A stretch of DNA of 64,000 bases from Propioniciclava sinopodophylli (GCF_004324755.1 NZ_SDMQ01000014.1:1-64000), one strand, 5' to 3'. Positions 34,959 to 46,717 are shown, counted from the stretch's first letter. Numbers and translations are program-made. Notes: generated by a model not told the origin, from the letters alone.

Positions 34959-35793
34959 CAATCTCCTCGCCCGGCAGCCTCACGCTGCCCCGGGCCACGA
35001 TCTCGGCCGGGCCGGTCAGCCAGGCCTCGCCCTGGGCCAGGTCGACCTCGACCTTGCCCCCGGGCACCTCGACGGTCCAGCGACCGTCCGTCTCCCCGTG
35101 CGCGCGGGCAACGGCGGACGCCACCGCCACCGTCCCCGTGCCGCACGAGTCTGTCTCCCCCACGCCGCGCTCGAACACGCGCATGCGGACGTGTCCGGGC
35201 GCCAGCTCGTCGACGAACTCGACGTTGACGCCGCTGGGGAACGCCTCCAGCGGGAACCAGCCGGGCGCGCGGGTCAGGTCGAGCTCGGCGAGTTCGTCCC
35301 CCTCGCCCAGCAGGACGACGGCGTGCGGGTTTCCCACGTCCACGTTGGTGGCCGGCCAGTTGCTGTCGCCGATCTGGACGGTCGTGCCGGAATCCGCGGT
35401 GGCGGGACGCCCCATCCACACCCGGACGCGGCCGTCGTCCAGCAGTGCCGCCGCCCGCAGGCCTGCGCGCGTGCCGATCGGGATCTCCGTGGTGCCCTCG
35501 GGCACGAGGCCCTCCTCGACGAGGTAACGGGCGAACACGCGGACGCCGTTGCCGCACATCTCCGCGATGGAGGCGTCGGCGTTGCGGTAGTCCATGAACC
35601 AGACGTCGGGGTCGCCGTCCCACTCGGGGATGTGTCGGCCCCGGACGGCGCGCAGGATGCCGTCCCCACCGATGCCGGCGCGCCGGTCGGTGAGGAACCG
35701 GACCTCCTCGTCGGTGAGCGGGCGCGCGTCGTCGGCGTCCGTCACCAGGACGAAGTCGTTGCGGGTGCCGTGACCCTTGGCGAATTCGAGCAC
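34951..35793 (-). CDS. dapF: Diaminopimelate epimerase
   Basis: A 280-residue epimerase that converts LL- to meso-diaminopimelate for lysine and peptidoglycan. The two catalytic cysteines lie in IAEMCGNGVRVFA and GETDSCGTGTVAVASA. The opening FAKGHGTRNDFVLV is typical. I choose GTG 35793 because GAGAAT lies seven bases upstream (leaderless pattern) and homology begins there; the frame continues a few codons upstream. It is downstream of miaA and yeiH in the same direction, and its end overlaps hflX. Confidence 0.95.
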   Translation of the reverse strand: MLEFAKGHGTRNDFVLVTDADDARPLTDEEVRFLTDRRAGIGGDGILRAVRGRHIPEWDGDPDVWFMDYRNADASIAEMCGNGVRVFARYLVEEGLVPEGTTEIPIGTRAGLRAAALLDDGRVRVWMGRPATADSGTTVQIGDSNWPATNVDVGNPHAVVLLGEGDELAELDLTRAPGWFPLEAFPSGVNVEFVDELAPGHVRMRVFERGVGETDSCGTGTVAVASAVARAHGETDGRWTVEVPGGKVEVDLAQGEAWLTGPAEIVARGSVRLPGEEIDD

Positions 35794-35821
35794 GGCGACC
35801 ATTCTCCCACGGCGGGGCAAG

Positions 35822-36856
35822 TCAGCGGAGGAACTGCAGCTGACCCGTGGCGGCCTGCAGGCCCAGGGCGGTCAGCGCGACGAGCGCCCAGAGGATGCCG
35901 CCCAGCGCGAGCGGGCGCCAGCCGGCCGCGCGGATGGCGCGCAGCGAACTGGACATGCCCACCGCGCTCATCGCGATCGTCGTGCCCAGGTGGGCGGCCG
36001 TCTTCAGCCACGGCCCCGCGGCGTCCGGGATGGCGCCGACCGTGCGCAGGGCCGCGGCCAGCAGGAACAGGACGAGGAACCCGGGAACCATCCGCCACCA
36101 GACGGCGGTGCCGCGCTCACCCTCGGGCAGGCTGCGGTTGCCGAACCACTGCTGGAAAACCGCGAGCGGGATCAGCATCAGGGTGCGGGTCAGCTTCACC
36201 ACCACGGCGTAGGCGGACGCCGCCACCGGGCCCACCACGGCGCCGGTGGCGATGAGCTGGGCGTCGAAGGACGTCGCGGCCGCCACCACCGAGGAGGTGT
36301 CGTTGACGGCGGTGCCCGCCCACAGGCCGAAGGTCTCGGGGGTGAAGCCGAAGGACAGGCCCAGGGCCGGGAAGGCCAGAGCCGCGAGCACGTTGTAGAG
36401 GACGATGACCGCCACGGAGACCGCGATCGCGGTGGCCCGCGCCTTGATGACCTGGCTCATCGTCACGATGGCGGACGCCCCGCAGATGGTGGTGCCGTAG
36501 GTGACGAGGATGCCGGTCTCCCGGTCGATCCTGAGCACGCGGATGAGGAGCAGTCCGGAGGCGACCGCGACCACGATGGTGCCCAGCATGACCGGCAGGC
36601 CCGCCCCACCGATCTCGGCGATCTGACCGAGCGACATGCCCGCCCCGAGCAGCACGATCGAGGCCTGCAGGACGCGGTTGGCGTTGAACTGGGTGCCTCT
36701 CTCCCACGCCGCGGGCTGGCCGGCGAACTGCCCGATGAACAGGCCGAACACGATGCCGAGCACCGGCGCACCGATCACCGGAACATGCTGGCCGAGCCAC
36801 CAGGCCACGACGCCGACGACCACCGGGAGGACCCACCCCCCAGCGGGTGACCTCAT
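35822..36856 (-). CDS. YeiH/UPF0324 family putative exporter
   Basis: A 344-residue membrane protein with about ten helices. It has the family segments GIVFGLFIGQF, FNANRVLQASIVLLGAGMSLGQI, YGTTICGASAIVTMSQVI and WAGTAVNDTSSVVAAA. Members are annotated as putative sulfate exporters, on limited evidence. The ATG at 36856 overlaps the miaA stop as ATGA. It is inserted between miaA and dapF, which are often adjacent in Actinobacteria. Confidence 0.88.
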   Translation of the reverse strand: MRSPAGGWVLPVVVGVVAWWLGQHVPVIGAPVLGIVFGLFIGQFAGQPAAWERGTQFNANRVLQASIVLLGAGMSLGQIAEIGGAGLPVMLGTIVVAVASGLLLIRVLRIDRETGILVTYGTTICGASAIVTMSQVIKARATAIAVSVAVIVLYNVLAALAFPALGLSFGFTPETFGLWAGTAVNDTSSVVAAATSFDAQLIATGAVVGPVAASAYAVVVKLTRTLMLIPLAVFQQWFGNRSLPEGERGTAVWWRMVPGFLVLFLLAAALRTVGAIPDAAGPWLKTAAHLGTTIAMSAVGMSSSLRAIRAAGWRPLALGGILWALVALTALGLQAATGQLQFLR

Positions 36857-37776
36857 GCGGCGCGTCCGGCCAGCTCGTCGGCGATGGCGTGTGCCAGGCC
36901 GGGGGTGGCGGCGTCCCGCCAGTCGATGCGGTGGTCGCGGCGGAACCACGACAGCTGGCGGCGCGCGAACCGCTTGGTGGCCTTCACGACAGCGGCGCGC
37001 GCCTCGTCCTCGGTGAGTTCGCCGTCGACGAACTGGAGCACCTGCCGGTAGCCGATCGCCTTCACCGCGGTGACGCCCTCGCGCAGCCCGCGGGCCTCGA
37101 GCCGACGCACCTCCTCGACCAGGCCGGCCGCCCACATGGCGTCGACGCGCTCGACGATGCGGGCGTCCATGGTGGCGCGATCGAGGTCGAGGCCGATGCT
37201 GGTGACGCCGTCGAGGGCGAACGTCCACTCGGGCAGGTTCGGTGCGTGGCCGCCGGTCAGGTCGAGCACCTCGAGGGCGCGCACCGTGCGGCGTCCGTTG
37301 GTGGGCTGGATCTCGGCGGCGGTGCCGGGGGCCCGCCCGGCCAGGACGGCGTGGAGCGCCTCGGGGCCGACGCGGTGGAGCTCGGCCTCCCAGCGGGCCC
37401 GCACGTCGGCGTCCGTGCCGGGGAACTCGAAGTGGTCGAGGATCGCCCGCATGTACAGGGCCGAACCGCCCACCACGATCGGCAGGACGCGGCGGGCGCG
37501 GCAGTCGGCGATGGCGGCGCGGGCCAGCGCCTGGAACTGGGCGACCGTCGCGGTCTGCGTCACGTCGAGGATGTCGAGCAGGTGGTGCCGGACGCCCCGG
37601 CGCTCGGCCGCCGAGGGCTTGGCCGTGCCGATGTCCATGCCGCGGTAGACGAGCATCGAGTCGGCGTTGACGATCTCCGCCGGCTGGCCGCGCCACGCCA
37701 GCGCCACGGCCACGTCAACGGCCAGCGTCGACTTGCCGCTGGCGGTGGGGCCGTTCAGGGCGAGGATGGGCAGCAC
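36853..37776 (-). CDS. miaA: tRNA dimethylallyltransferase MiaA
   Basis: A 307-residue enzyme that adds dimethylallyl to A37 of tRNAs reading UNN codons, the step before MiaB. The P-loop is LNGPTASGKST. NADSMLVYRGMDIGTAKPS, the PIVVGGSALYMRAI stretch and AIGYRQVLQFVDGE are classical. I place the start at GTG 37776, where the conserved sequence LPILALNG begins and GACAAT stands six bases upstream. The longer frame to 37992 crosses the small divergent gene at 37882 and is not credible. Confidence 0.95.
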   Translation of the reverse strand: MLPILALNGPTASGKSTLAVDVAVALAWRGQPAEIVNADSMLVYRGMDIGTAKPSAAERRGVRHHLLDILDVTQTATVAQFQALARAAIADCRARRVLPIVVGGSALYMRAILDHFEFPGTDADVRARWEAELHRVGPEALHAVLAGRAPGTAAEIQPTNGRRTVRALEVLDLTGGHAPNLPEWTFALDGVTSIGLDLDRATMDARIVERVDAMWAAGLVEEVRRLEARGLREGVTAVKAIGYRQVLQFVDGELTEDEARAAVVKATKRFARRQLSWFRRDHRIDWRDAATPGLAHAIADELAGRAA

Positions 37777-37881
37777 CTGCCCATTGTCCACGACATCCCC
37801 TTCCGCTGCCGACCCGGCCGACGTAGCGTGGCAGGCGCCGGGTGACTCCCACCCGGCCGACGCCGCACGAGAGGGAACCAC

Positions 37882-38148
37882 ATGGGAATCTTCGACGAGA
37901 TCAAGGGACACGCCGACGCGAACGAGGCGGCCGTGGAGGCCGGCATCGACCGTGCTGGCGACGCCGTGGAGCAGCACACGGGTGGGGCGCACGCCGCGCA
38001 GGTCGACCGGGCGCAGGAGTTCGCCAAGGACTGGGTGGGTTCCTCCCAGGACGGCGGCCAGCCGCAGGCCGACCCTCAGGCGGAGGAGTTCAGCGAGCAG
38101 TGGACCGGCGACAACCAGCCGAACGAGGACGCCGCACCTCAGGCGTGA
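37882..38148 (+). CDS. MT0933/Rv0909-like antitoxin family protein, no toxin adjacent
   Basis: An 88-residue very acidic, hydrophilic protein. The opening MGIFDEIKGHADANEAAVEAG, the repeated Asp/Ala helix (GIDRAGDAVEQHTGG) and HAAQVDRAQEFAKDWV match the MT0933 antitoxin family of Actinobacteria. The partner in M. tuberculosis is the SRPBCC protein Rv0910; no such gene is next to it here. The tail DPQAEEFSEQW is additional. The ATG at 37882 has GAGAGGGAACCAC before it, and TAGCGT (37824-37829) could be its -10. A real toxin-antitoxin role is doubtful. Confidence 0.7.
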   Translation: MGIFDEIKGHADANEAAVEAGIDRAGDAVEQHTGGAHAAQVDRAQEFAKDWVGSSQDGGQPQADPQAEEFSEQWTGDNQPNEDAAPQA

Positions 38149-38176
38149 CGCCCGCCCGCACGCGTGGGAGCGCGCC

Positions 38177-39670
38177 TCAGGAGGCTGAACAACCGCTCGC
38201 GGCAGGAGCCATCGGCTCCGGACGCCGCAGCGGCAGCCCCAGCGTCACGGACGGTCGCGCCTCGGGCTCGTCGTTCCAGCGCTGCCAGGCGTCGCCGCCA
38301 CGCGTGGGGCGCACGTTGCTCAGGCCCGCGTCGGCGTTGAGGTGGTGTGGCGCGGCGTAGGTGATCTCGACGTCGGCCAGATCGCCCGGTCGCGGCCGCT
38401 CGACCCCGTCGGGGATGGCGACGTGCACGAGCCGGTTGTCCCGGGCTCGCCCCGACACGCGGTGGGTCGCGTCGTCCTTGCGGCCCTCGCCGGTGGCGAA
38501 CATCACCTCGACCTGTTCGCCGACGAAGCGCTTGTTCTCCTCCCAGGCAACCTCGCCCACGAGGTCAACGAGGCGCTCGTACCGTTCCTGCACGACGGAC
38601 TTGGGGACTTGGTTCGGCATGGTCGCTGCCGGCGTCCCCGGACGGATGGAGTACTGGAAGGTGAAGGCGGCGCTGAAGCGCGAGGCGCGGACGACGTCCA
38701 AGGTGCCCTGGAAGTCCTCCTCGGTCTCGCCGGGGAAGCCGACGATGATGTCGGTGGTGATGGCGGCCTCGGGCATGGCTGCGCGCACGCGGTCGAGGAT
38801 GCCGAGGAACTTCTCGCTCCGGTAGGAGCGGCGCATGGCCCGCAGGACGGCGTCCGACCCCGACTGCAGCGGCATGTGCAGGCTCGGCATGACGTTGTGC
38901 GTCTCGGCCATGGCGGCGATGACGTCGTCGGTGAAGGCAGCCGGGTGGGGGCTGGTGAAGCGGACGCGCTCCAGCCCGTCGACCTCGCCGCAGGCGCGCA
39001 GCAGCTTGCCGAACGCGAGCCGGTCGCCGAACTCGACGCCGTAGCTGTTCACGTTCTGGCCCAGCAGGGTGATCTCCTGGACGCCCTGGTCGACCAGTGC
39101 GCGCACCTCGGCGAGGATGTCGCCGGGGCGGCGGTCCTGCTCCTTGCCGCGCAAGGCGGGGACGATGCAGAACGTGCACGTGTTGTTGCAGCCCACCGAG
39201 ATCGAGACCCACGCGGCGTACGGCGACTCGCGGCGGGTCGGCAGGGTGGACGGGAAACGGGTGAGCGCCTCCTCGATCTCGACCTGGGACGCCTCCTCGA
39301 CGCGCGCTCGCTCGAGCAGGACCGGCAGCGAGCCGATGTTGTGGGTGCCGAACACCACGTCGACCCACGGGGCCTTCCTGACGACCGTGTCGCGGTCCTT
39401 CTGGGCCATGCAGCCGCCGACGGCGATCTGCATGTTCGGGTTCTTGGCCTTCTCCGGCGCGAGGTGGCCGAGGTTGCCGTAGAGGCGGTTGTCGGCGTTC
39501 TCGCGGACCGCGCACGTGTTGAACACGATGATGTCACCGCGCTGCCCCTCGGGGGCGCGGACGTGCCCCGCCTCCTCGAGCAACCCGGAGATGCGCTCGG
39601 AGTCGTGGACGTTCATCTGGCACCCGTAGGTGATGACCTGGTAGGTGCGTGGTGCGGCGTGCGTAGTCAT
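38177..39670 (-). CDS. miaB: tRNA-2-methylthio-N6-dimethylallyladenosine synthase MiaB
   Basis: A 497-residue radical-SAM methylthiotransferase. The N-terminal UPF0004 domain has [23 protein letters not shown] and [10 protein letters not shown] (three cluster Cys). The radical-SAM CxxxCxxC is [14 protein letters not shown], and a C-terminal TRAM domain follows ([18 protein letters not shown]). It thiolates the i6A37 made by MiaA, encoded 0.4 kb away. The ATG at 39670 has TAGACT eleven bases upstream. The C-terminal 45 residues after the TRAM domain ([14 protein letters not shown] to the end) are a low-complexity extension. Confidence 0.96.
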   Translation of the reverse strand: MTTHAAPRTYQVITYGCQMNVHDSERISGLLEEAGHVRAPEGQRGDIIVFNTCAVRENADNRLYGNLGHLAPEKAKNPNMQIAVGGCMAQKDRDTVVRKAPWVDVVFGTHNIGSLPVLLERARVEEASQVEIEEALTRFPSTLPTRRESPYAAWVSISVGCNNTCTFCIVPALRGKEQDRRPGDILAEVRALVDQGVQEITLLGQNVNSYGVEFGDRLAFGKLLRACGEVDGLERVRFTSPHPAAFTDDVIAAMAETHNVMPSLHMPLQSGSDAVLRAMRRSYRSEKFLGILDRVRAAMPEAAITTDIIVGFPGETEEDFQGTLDVVRASRFSAAFTFQYSIRPGTPAATMPNQVPKSVVQERYERLVDLVGEVAWEENKRFVGEQVEVMFATGEGRKDDATHRVSGRARDNRLVHVAIPDGVERPRPGDLADVEITYAAPHHLNADAGLSNVRPTRGGDAWQRWNDEPEARPSVTLGLPLRRPEPMAPAASGCSAS

Positions 39671-39711
39671 GGCGAGGGTTGAGTCTACGTCAGCGGGGTG
39701 CGGTCGCCCAT

Positions 39712-40614
39712 TCAGCGACCCCGCAGGTGCTGCTCGAGCCACTGGGTGTCGGTGGCCTCGAGGTCGCGGGCCAGGCCGATCAGGCGCGCCCCGGTCCAGT
39801 CGCCCTGGGATCCGTCCTGCCACAGGGTGAGCTTCGCGCCCCCCATCGAGCGGCAGATGGTGGTCGGGTCAGCTGGGTCTCCCAGCACCACGACTCCCTC
39901 GCCGAGGTTGTGGGGTGCGTGGGCCCCGTCGCACCGGGACGTGGCGCCGGGTCCGGTCTCCAGCAACACCCGCGCCTCGCCGGCCAGCCCGGGTTGGGCC
40001 ATGTCGTACCAGGCCTCCTGTACGGCGCCCAGCCGGGTCGAGAACCCCAGCGCGTTCACGGTGATGTCGGCCCGACCGACGGGCGCGTAGACCGGCACGT
40101 CGAGGTTGCGCCACGTGGCGACGACGGTGCGACGCTGTCGGTCACGATCGCGGGCGTCGGCCGCCTCGTTGAGCACCGGCACGACCACCACGGCGACGGC
40201 GAGGAGGACCACCAGCAGCACCCGCACCCAGACCCGCATCGGCGCGGCCGCGGCCAGCGCCAGCACCGGCGCACCGATCCCCAGGACCCACAGCGCCGTC
40301 CCGAGGCCATCGCCGGTCACACCGTCGAGCCACGACAGGCCGGCGACAGCCAGCACCGGGAGGCCGTAGGCGATGGGTGTGTACCACCAGCGAACGCCGT
40401 GACGGCGGGCGACTACGGCAGCGATGAGCGCCGACGCCAGCACGCCCACGCCAGCACCGAGGACGGCGTTGCCGATCGAACAGAGGAAGCCCGAGCACGG
40501 GATCACCGACCCGATCGCCCCGAACAGGCCGCCGAGCACCAGCGCGGCGGCGTAGGTGGCGAGCACCGTGACGACGCTCGCTCGGCTGGCGCGACCTGGC
40601 TCCTGGACCGTCAT
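39712..40614 (-). CDS. Membrane protein of unknown function, downstream of the amylopullulanase
   Basis: A 300-residue protein with about six hydrophobic helices in the first 150 residues ([37 protein letters not shown]), then a soluble extracellular-type half with Cys residues and the ending [22 protein letters not shown] do not recognise a family. The ATG at 40614 is only 4 bp after the pullulanase stop. The last 25 codons have a clear homologue (16 of 25 residues identical) in the scrap at 46754-46834 next to recX, so a relative once lay on the far side of the pullulanase gene. Confidence 0.7.
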   Translation of the reverse strand: MTVQEPGRASRASVVTVLATYAAALVLGGLFGAIGSVIPCSGFLCSIGNAVLGAGVGVLASALIAAVVARRHGVRWWYTPIAYGLPVLAVAGLSWLDGVTGDGLGTALWVLGIGAPVLALAAAAPMRVWVRVLLVVLLAVAVVVVPVLNEAADARDRDRQRRTVVATWRNLDVPVYAPVGRADITVNALGFSTRLGAVQEAWYDMAQPGLAGEARVLLETGPGATSRCDGAHAPHNLGEGVVVLGDPADPTTICRSMGGAKLTLWQDGSQGDWTGARLIGLARDLEATDTQWLEQHLRGR

Positions 40615-40618
40615 GCCG

Positions 40619-43600
40619 CTAGCGGGGCACCTTCTTCCACGCCGCGGTGTTGCCGAACGCGTACGTCCACGAGGCCTGCGCCCCGTCGGCGAGTGCGTAA
40701 CCCTCCAGTGGCCGGGCATCGACGGTGACCTTGGCGCCCTTCGCGACCGGGTGCGAGCCCGCGGCGACGACCTGGCCGTCGACCAGGTACTCCACGCCCT
40801 CGACGGCTGGGATGACCACACGGTCGTGCTTCCACCCGTTGACGTCGCTGAAGGTCGGCGCCTGCGGCGTCACGGTCGTGAGCTGCGTGGCCACCTCGTC
40901 CAGCACGACCACCGACCGAGCCGGGATGGTCAGGGTGCCCGTGACGGCGTCCCACCTCGTCGAGGCGAGGACGGGGTCGTCGCGCACGCCGTCGACCAGC
41001 ACCGGGTCGAGGGTGTACTCCACGCCGGCCAGGCCGTCCATCTTCTCGGTGATCTCATCGGGGGAGGCATTCAGCGCGACCAACACGCTGTCGGACGCCG
41101 GGTCGAGGTCGACCCCTCCGGCCGGGTCGGCGATGTGCATCACGATGAGGCCGGCGGTCTGGTCGGCGCCCGCGTTGGGGAACGTCACGCGCTCCTTGAT
41201 CAGAGCGGCCGAGCCGAGCGTCAGCAGCGGGTTGCTCGCCCGCAACTGCAGGAGCTCGAGCGCCTGGTCGTGCGACGCGGCGATGTCGGCCGGGGTCGGC
41301 CTCAGGGCCGGGTTCGCCAGTAGCGGGCGCATGGCCGCCCACTTGCCGCCGTTGTCCGGCTCGGGGGGCAGGCCCACGCCGAAGTTGTTCGACTGCATCG
41401 ACCAGTCCAGGGTGTTGAACCAGTCACCGGAGTTGTAGGAGTTGCGGTCCAACGACTTGCTGCGCAGCAGGTCGGTGCCCGCGTGCCAGAACGCCGGCGA
41501 CTGGCCCAGCGCGACGGTGCCGAGCGAGACGGTGTTCATCCGGACGCGGTCGGCCATCGGCGTGTCCATCGGCAGCTTCCACACGCCCAGGTCGTACAGC
41601 GTCTCGTTGTCGTGGGCGTCCACGTAGTTGACCGACTCGTCGGGCTCGGTGGCGTAACCGGCCGGGGACCCGTTGTAGTCAAGCTGCGCGCCCGTCTGGA
41701 GCTCGCCCGCGGACGTCTCGAAGGCGTAGTCGGCGAGGTTGCCGGCCATACCCAGCCGGATCAGGTCCTGGTCGTGGCGCAGGTCGGCGAGCTGCTGCTC
41801 GGGCGAGGCCGTCGAGACGCCGTTCGGGTCGGTGTACAGCCCGGTGCCGAACCCCTGGAACTCGGACTTGTTCTCGTCGAATGGCCCGCCGCCGTGCACG
41901 GCGTCCCGGAGGCGGTCGTTGAACGCGCCGATGTGGGTGCCGTCCAGCTGGCCCTGCGTCGCCTGGGTGAACCGGGCGTTGTCGGCCACCTCGCCGAAGT
42001 TCCACCCCTCGCCGTAGAGGTAGATGGTCTTGCCGTCCACCCCGTCGTCGGCCAGCGTGAGCTCGTCGAGGGCGGCGCGCACGGTCACCATGTTGTCGAA
42101 CGAGTGGTGGCCCATCAGGTCGAACCGGAAGCCGTCGACGCGGTAGTCCCGGGCCCACGTCACGACGGAGTCGACCATGAGCTGCTCGGCCATCTCGTGT
42201 TCGGTGGCCACGTTCTGGCAGCACGTCGAGGTCTCGACCGAGCCGGCCAGCGACAGGCGGTGGTAGTAGCCGGGCACGACCTGGTCGAGCACCGACTTGT
42301 CACCCTGCCCGGACTGGGCGGTGTGGTTGAAGACCTCGTCCAGCACCACCTGGTAACCGGTCCGGTGCAGTCCGCCCACCATGGAACGGAACTCGGCCGT
42401 GCGGGCCCCGCCGTCCTGGTTGCCGGCCGAGGCGTAGGAGCCCTCCGGCGCGTTGAAGTGGAACGGGTCGTAGCCCCAGTTGAAGCCGTCGGCGTCCGCC
42501 ACGGCGGTCACGGCCGCCTGCTGCGACTCGGAGTCCGGCGCCGCGTCGGTCGGGATGGCCGGCACCGCCTGGGCGGCCCGGTCCTCCTCGATCGTGGCGA
42601 TGTCGAAGCTCGGCAGCAGGTGGACCGTGTTCATGCCGGCGTCGGCGAGCTCACCCAGCCGGGTGATGCCGTCCGTACCCTCGAGGGCGAAGGCGGCGTA
42701 CGTGCCGCGCAGGTTCTCCGGGACGGTCTCGTCCGAAACGGAGAAGTCGCGGATGTGCAGCTCGTAGATCGTCCGGTCGACGAACTGGTCGATCTGCGGG
42801 GACTCGGTGTCCTTCCAGAGGGCCGGCGCCCAGGCCGGGTCGCTCAGGTCGAGCACGACGGACGCCGTGGAATTCAGGGTCAGGCCGACCGAGTAGGGAT
42901 CGGTGACGCTGTTCGTCACCACCTCCCCGGTGGATGGTGCGTAGACCTCGACGGCGTAGCGGTAGGCGCGGTTCTCCCACCCGGCCGTGCCGGTGACGCT
43001 CCAGGTGCCATCGGCGGCGCGCGTCATCGGGACGGTGGTGGGGGTGGTCGAGGCGTCGAGGCCGTCGAACAGCTCGAGCGCCACGGTGCGGGCCGTCGGG
43101 GCCCACACGCGCAGGGTCGGGACGTCACCGTCGAACGTCACCCCAAGGTCGGCCTGCCGGGCCGACTCGGCGTAGAGGTCGTCGAGGACCCCCGGGATCT
43201 GCAGCCCGGTGAACACCTGCGGCGTTCCGGCCTTGGCGGCCTGCAGGACCATCACCTGGCCGGTGAGCACGTCCCCGATCGTCACGCCGTCGGCGAGGCT
43301 CAGCCTCAGCGCGAGGAAGCCGGACAGGTGCTTGCGATTCTCCAGCTGGGCCGCCGTGAGGCCCGTCGGATCGTAGGCCAGGGTGCCGAGCAGGGTTGCC
43401 GGCTCGCTGGTCCCGCCCGTCACCTTGCCGTCGGCCAGGACGAGGCCGCCGTCCGCGTCGCCCCAGAGCTGCCACATGGTGTCGGCCGGGTCGGGCGCGA
43501 GGTTGGCCGGCCACGCCACGGTGTTCGCGTCGATCCAGTGCCCGAGGAACTGGCCGGCGCCAGGCAACGCCGGGTCGGTGACCTCGACGGTCAGGATGTG

Positions 43601-46600
43601 CGTCGCGATGTCATAGGTGAAGGTGATCGGCTTGCCGCCCGGCGAGGAGAACGCGTAGTTCGCGCCGCCGGGCGCGCCCCCCACGCCGTAGTTCTCGTCC
43701 CAGCCCAGGTTGTGCGCGACCTTGACCTCGTAGGAGCCGGCCGGGATCGCCGACGTCGTCCAGGTGTAGGTGCCGTCCCCGTCGGGGTCCTGCAGGGAGG
43801 TGACCACGCAGTCGGGCTGCCAGTCCCCCGGGCAGCCGACCTCGTCCTGGAACGAGCCGGGCAGGGTGACCAGCGGGCCCTGGGCGCTGGAGGTGAACCA
43901 CTTGGTGGCGTCGTCGTAGACGAACGTCACCGCCTGGTCCTGCTCAAGGGTGACCGTGGCGTTGTCACCACCGGGGACGCCGCCCGTGCCGTAGTTCTCG
44001 TCCCAACTGCCGCCGATGGCAATCTTGTACTGCCAGGTGCCGGCCGGGACGGTGAAGGTGTTCGAGTACACGCCGTTGCCGCGGTGGACCAACTGGATGG
44101 CCGTGCAGTCGGGCTGCCAGTCATTGGGGCAACCCAGCTCGCTGTTGAGGTCGCCGGGGATGGTGACCATCAGGTCGGTGCGGCCGGAGGTGGGGGCCGG
44201 CTCGGGCTCCGGCTCGGGCGCGAAGCCGGCGAGGTCGGTGCCGACCACGTACAGGGTGGAGGTGGCGACCGCTGAGCCGTCCGCGTCCACGGAGACCGCG
44301 CGCAACTCGACGGCGGTGCCGCGAGGGAGGTCGCCGAAGTCGGCGAACACGCGCGGGGTGTCGTCCTCGGCGGTGCCGAGCGCGACGTAGTCGGCCGCGC
44401 CGACGGCGCGGTGGGCGAAGGACGTCTCGGCCCAGCGGTCGTCAGCGATGTCGGCGGTGACCGGGACCAGGCCCTTGTCGTCCATGGCGCCGGCCGCCAG
44501 CGCGATCGCCTGGGCGTCGCCGGCGTCCGCGACCGGACGGTCGGCCTTCAGGACGACCGCGGACAGCGCGGGCACGGTGAGGGACACGGTGCCGTCGGCG
44601 GCCGCCGTGGTCGAGGCCGCGCCGCCGAACACGGGCGCGTAGGTGGCCCCCGGGGTGAGGGTCGCGAAGGACGCCTCGGCCGCCGCGTCGGTGTTGTTGA
44701 TCGCCACCACGTACTCGACCTTCTCGGTGCGGTCGACGCGCGCGAAGGCATAGACGCCCGGGCCGTCGGCCGCGTACAGCTCGACCTGGGCGCCGGTGTC
44801 GAGCGCCTTGTTGCCGTCACGCAGGGCGGCCAGGGCGGCGATGTGCCGGTACAGCGGGGCGTCGGTGTCGAAGTGCGACCCGGCGCCGTAGGCGGAACCG
44901 TCGAGGAGGACGTTGTCGAGGTAGGACGCGGTCTGCGAGGCCATCATGTCCTCGCGGGCGTCCTTGTCATTGCCGTCACCCACGAAGCCCTGCTCGTCGC
45001 CGTAGTAGACGACCGGCTGGCCGCGGGTGAGGTACATGAGGGAGTGCGCGATCTCGGAGCGCTCCAACTCGGAGCCCGCTCCCTGGAGCAGGCGGCCGAC
45101 GCGGCCCATGTCGTGGTTGCCGAGGAACGTCGGCAGAGCGGACGCCGACGAGTGGTCGGTCGTGTAGTAGTCGTCGGCCGCGAAGAGCTTGGTGAGCCCG
45201 TCCGCGCGCAGGCCCTTGGCATAGGTGAGCGCCGAGGACTGGAAGGCGAAGTCGAGGACGCTGGTCATTTCGGTGTCGCGGACGTAGGGCGACAGCAGGC
45301 GCGCGTCGGCGTCGTAGACCTCTCCGAACATGAAGAAGTCCGGGTTCCCGGCGGCCACCGCGTGCGCGTTCACCGCGGTGGTGAACTCCTGCCAGAACTC
45401 GAAGTTGACGTGCTTGGCGGTGTCGATGCGGTAGCCGTCGATGCCCAGGTCGACCCAGGTCTTGTAGATCTCGATCATCGTGTCGACGACGACCGGATCC
45501 TCGGTCATCAGGTCGTCCAGGCCCACGAAGTCGCCGAACGTGACCGATTCGCCGCTCCAGGTTGAATCCCCGCGGTTGTGGTAGAGGGTCACGTCGTTCA
45601 GCACCTCGGGCACCATCACCGTGTTCTCGGCGCTGCGGACGGGCGTGCGCGGGAACGAGCGGGTGTCGGGGTGGAAGTCGGGGAAGTCGGCCTGCCCGGC
45701 CAGCTCGGAGACGTTGACGATGTTGCCGTCCACGTCCTTGTACGGGCTGGTCGCCGTGTCGATGTACGTGTACTCCTTCTCGGCGTAATCGATCAGGTCG
45801 GCGGTGTGGTTGGCGATGATGTCGAAGTAGACCTTGATGCCGCGGTCGTGCGCGGCGGCGATGAGGTCCTTCAGCTCGGCGTTCGTGCCCAGGTGCGGGT
45901 CGATCTGGGTGAAGTCGGTCACCCAGTAGCCGTGGTAGCCGGCGGACGCGTCCGCGCCGGTGCCCTGCACCGGGTTGTTCTTGAACGACGGGGTCAGCCA
46001 GATCGCGGTGGAGCCCAGGCCCTCGATGTAGTCCAGCTGCCGCTTCAGGCCCGCGATGTCGCCCCCGTGGTAGAAGCCTTTGTCGGTCGGGTCGAAGCCG
46101 GTCGTCATCCGGTCTCCGGTCAGTCCGCCGTCGTCGTTCGCGGGGTCGCCGTTGTCGAACCGGTCGGTCAGGACGAAGTAGAAGCTCTCGCCCTCGCCCA
46201 GTTCGCGGACGGGGGCCGAGACCAGGTCGGCGTCCGTCGCCGCGTCGTAGCCGCCCGGGAGGCCGGGTGCCGCGAGCGAGATCTTGTCGGTGGCGTCGTC
46301 GAAGGAGAAGGTCAGCTCGGTCGCCGCGGCCAGGCTCAGCGGGTAGTTGCCCCCCTCGTCCCCGTAGGCCTCGTCCCACGTGCCGTTGAGGGCGACCTTG
46401 AACTCCCAGGTGCCGGCCGGGACGGTGAAGTCCCCGGTCCAGACACCGTCGCCGTCCGCGTCGGAGAGGTTCGTTGCGGTACACGCCGGCGCCCAGTCCT
46501 CGGCGCACCCCAGCTCGGACTGCAGGCTGCCGACCAGCGTGACCGACGTCGTGGCGCCGGAAGCCGTGGGTGCCACGACGGCGCCCAGCCCGATGGCTCC

Positions 46601-46672
46601 GGTGAGGGCGAGGGCCAGGCTGACGACGAGGGACAGCAGGCGCCCTGCAATCGGGGTCGACGGTGTGCGCAT
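40619..46672 (-). CDS. pulA: Secreted bifunctional amylopullulanase (two GH13 catalytic domains)
   Basis: A 2017-residue exoenzyme for starch, glycogen or pullulan. A Sec signal peptide ends near TASGA (about residue 40). The first module is an X25-type starch-binding repeat (SELGCAEDW). Next comes a GH13 alpha-amylase domain with nucleophile in [12 protein letters not shown] (about 413), acid in FMFGEVYD (about 448) and LGNHDMG (about 518). A Pro/Glu linker (EPEPEPAP) leads to two more X25 repeats ([18 protein letters not shown]; about 825-1025). A pullulanase-type half follows, with nucleophile in [12 protein letters not shown] (about 1518), acid in YLYGEGWNF (about 1555) and [10 protein letters not shown] (about 1683). 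No sortase motif is seen. AGGAG lies seven bases before ATG 46672. Confidence 0.95.
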   Translation of the reverse strand: MRTPSTPIAGRLLSLVVSLALALTGAIGLGAVVAPTASGATTSVTLVGSLQSELGCAEDWAPACTATNLSDADGDGVWTGDFTVPAGTWEFKVALNGTWDEAYGDEGGNYPLSLAAATELTFSFDDATDKISLAAPGLPGGYDAATDADLVSAPVRELGEGESFYFVLTDRFDNGDPANDDGGLTGDRMTTGFDPTDKGFYHGGDIAGLKRQLDYIEGLGSTAIWLTPSFKNNPVQGTGADASAGYHGYWVTDFTQIDPHLGTNAELKDLIAAAHDRGIKVYFDIIANHTADLIDYAEKEYTYIDTATSPYKDVDGNIVNVSELAGQADFPDFHPDTRSFPRTPVRSAENTVMVPEVLNDVTLYHNRGDSTWSGESVTFGDFVGLDDLMTEDPVVVDTMIEIYKTWVDLGIDGYRIDTAKHVNFEFWQEFTTAVNAHAVAAGNPDFFMFGEVYDADARLLSPYVRDTEMTSVLDFAFQSSALTYAKGLRADGLTKLFAADDYYTTDHSSASALPTFLGNHDMGRVGRLLQGAGSELERSEIAHSLMYLTRGQPVVYYGDEQGFVGDGNDKDAREDMMASQTASYLDNVLLDGSAYGAGSHFDTDAPLYRHIAALAALRDGNKALDTGAQVELYAADGPGVYAFARVDRTEKVEYVVAINNTDAAAEASFATLTPGATYAPVFGGAASTTAAADGTVSLTVPALSAVVLKADRPVADAGDAQAIALAAGAMDDKGLVPVTADIADDRWAETSFAHRAVGAADYVALGTAEDDTPRVFADFGDLPRGTAVELRAVSVDADGSAVATSTLYVVGTDLAGFAPEPEPEPAPTSGRTDLMVTIPGDLNSELGCPNDWQPDCTAIQLVHRGNGVYSNTFTVPAGTWQYKIAIGGSWDENYGTGGVPGGDNATVTLEQDQAVTFVYDDATKWFTSSAQGPLVTLPGSFQDEVGCPGDWQPDCVVTSLQDPDGDGTYTWTTSAIPAGSYEVKVAHNLGWDENYGVGGAPGGANYAFSSPGGKPITFTYDIATHILTVEVTDPALPGAGQFLGHWIDANTVAWPANLAPDPADTMWQLWGDADGGLVLADGKVTGGTSEPATLLGTLAYDPTGLTAAQLENRKHLSGFLALRLSLADGVTIGDVLTGQVMVLQAAKAGTPQVFTGLQIPGVLDDLYAESARQADLGVTFDGDVPTLRVWAPTARTVALELFDGLDASTTPTTVPMTRAADGTWSVTGTAGWENRAYRYAVEVYAPSTGEVVTNSVTDPYSVGLTLNSTASVVLDLSDPAWAPALWKDTESPQIDQFVDRTIYELHIRDFSVSDETVPENLRGTYAAFALEGTDGITRLGELADAGMNTVHLLPSFDIATIEEDRAAQAVPAIPTDAAPDSESQQAAVTAVADADGFNWGYDPFHFNAPEGSYASAGNQDGGARTAEFRSMVGGLHRTGYQVVLDEVFNHTAQSGQGDKSVLDQVVPGYYHRLSLAGSVETSTCCQNVATEHEMAEQLMVDSVVTWARDYRVDGFRFDLMGHHSFDNMVTVRAALDELTLADDGVDGKTIYLYGEGWNFGEVADNARFTQATQGQLDGTHIGAFNDRLRDAVHGGGPFDENKSEFQGFGTGLYTDPNGVSTASPEQQLADLRHDQDLIRLGMAGNLADYAFETSAGELQTGAQLDYNGSPAGYATEPDESVNYVDAHDNETLYDLGVWKLPMDTPMADRVRMNTVSLGTVALGQSPAFWHAGTDLLRSKSLDRNSYNSGDWFNTLDWSMQSNNFGVGLPPEPDNGGKWAAMRPLLANPALRPTPADIAASHDQALELLQLRASNPLLTLGSAALIKERVTFPNAGADQTAGLIVMHIADPAGGVDLDPASDSVLVALNASPDEITEKMDGLAGVEYTLDPVLVDGVRDDPVLASTRWDAVTGTLTIPARSVVVLDEVATQLTTVTPQAPTFSDVNGWKHDRVVIPAVEGVEYLVDGQVVAAGSHPVAKGAKVTVDARPLEGYALADGAQASWTYAFGNTAAWKKVPR

Positions 46673-46717
46673 CGGCAAGCTCCTACGAAGGTGGCCCCGT
46701 CAGGGGGTGGTCCGCCG

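Noticed and set aside
37776-37992. An upstream extension of miaA
   Set aside because: It crosses the divergent antitoxin-like gene, and homology begins at the GTG at 37776.
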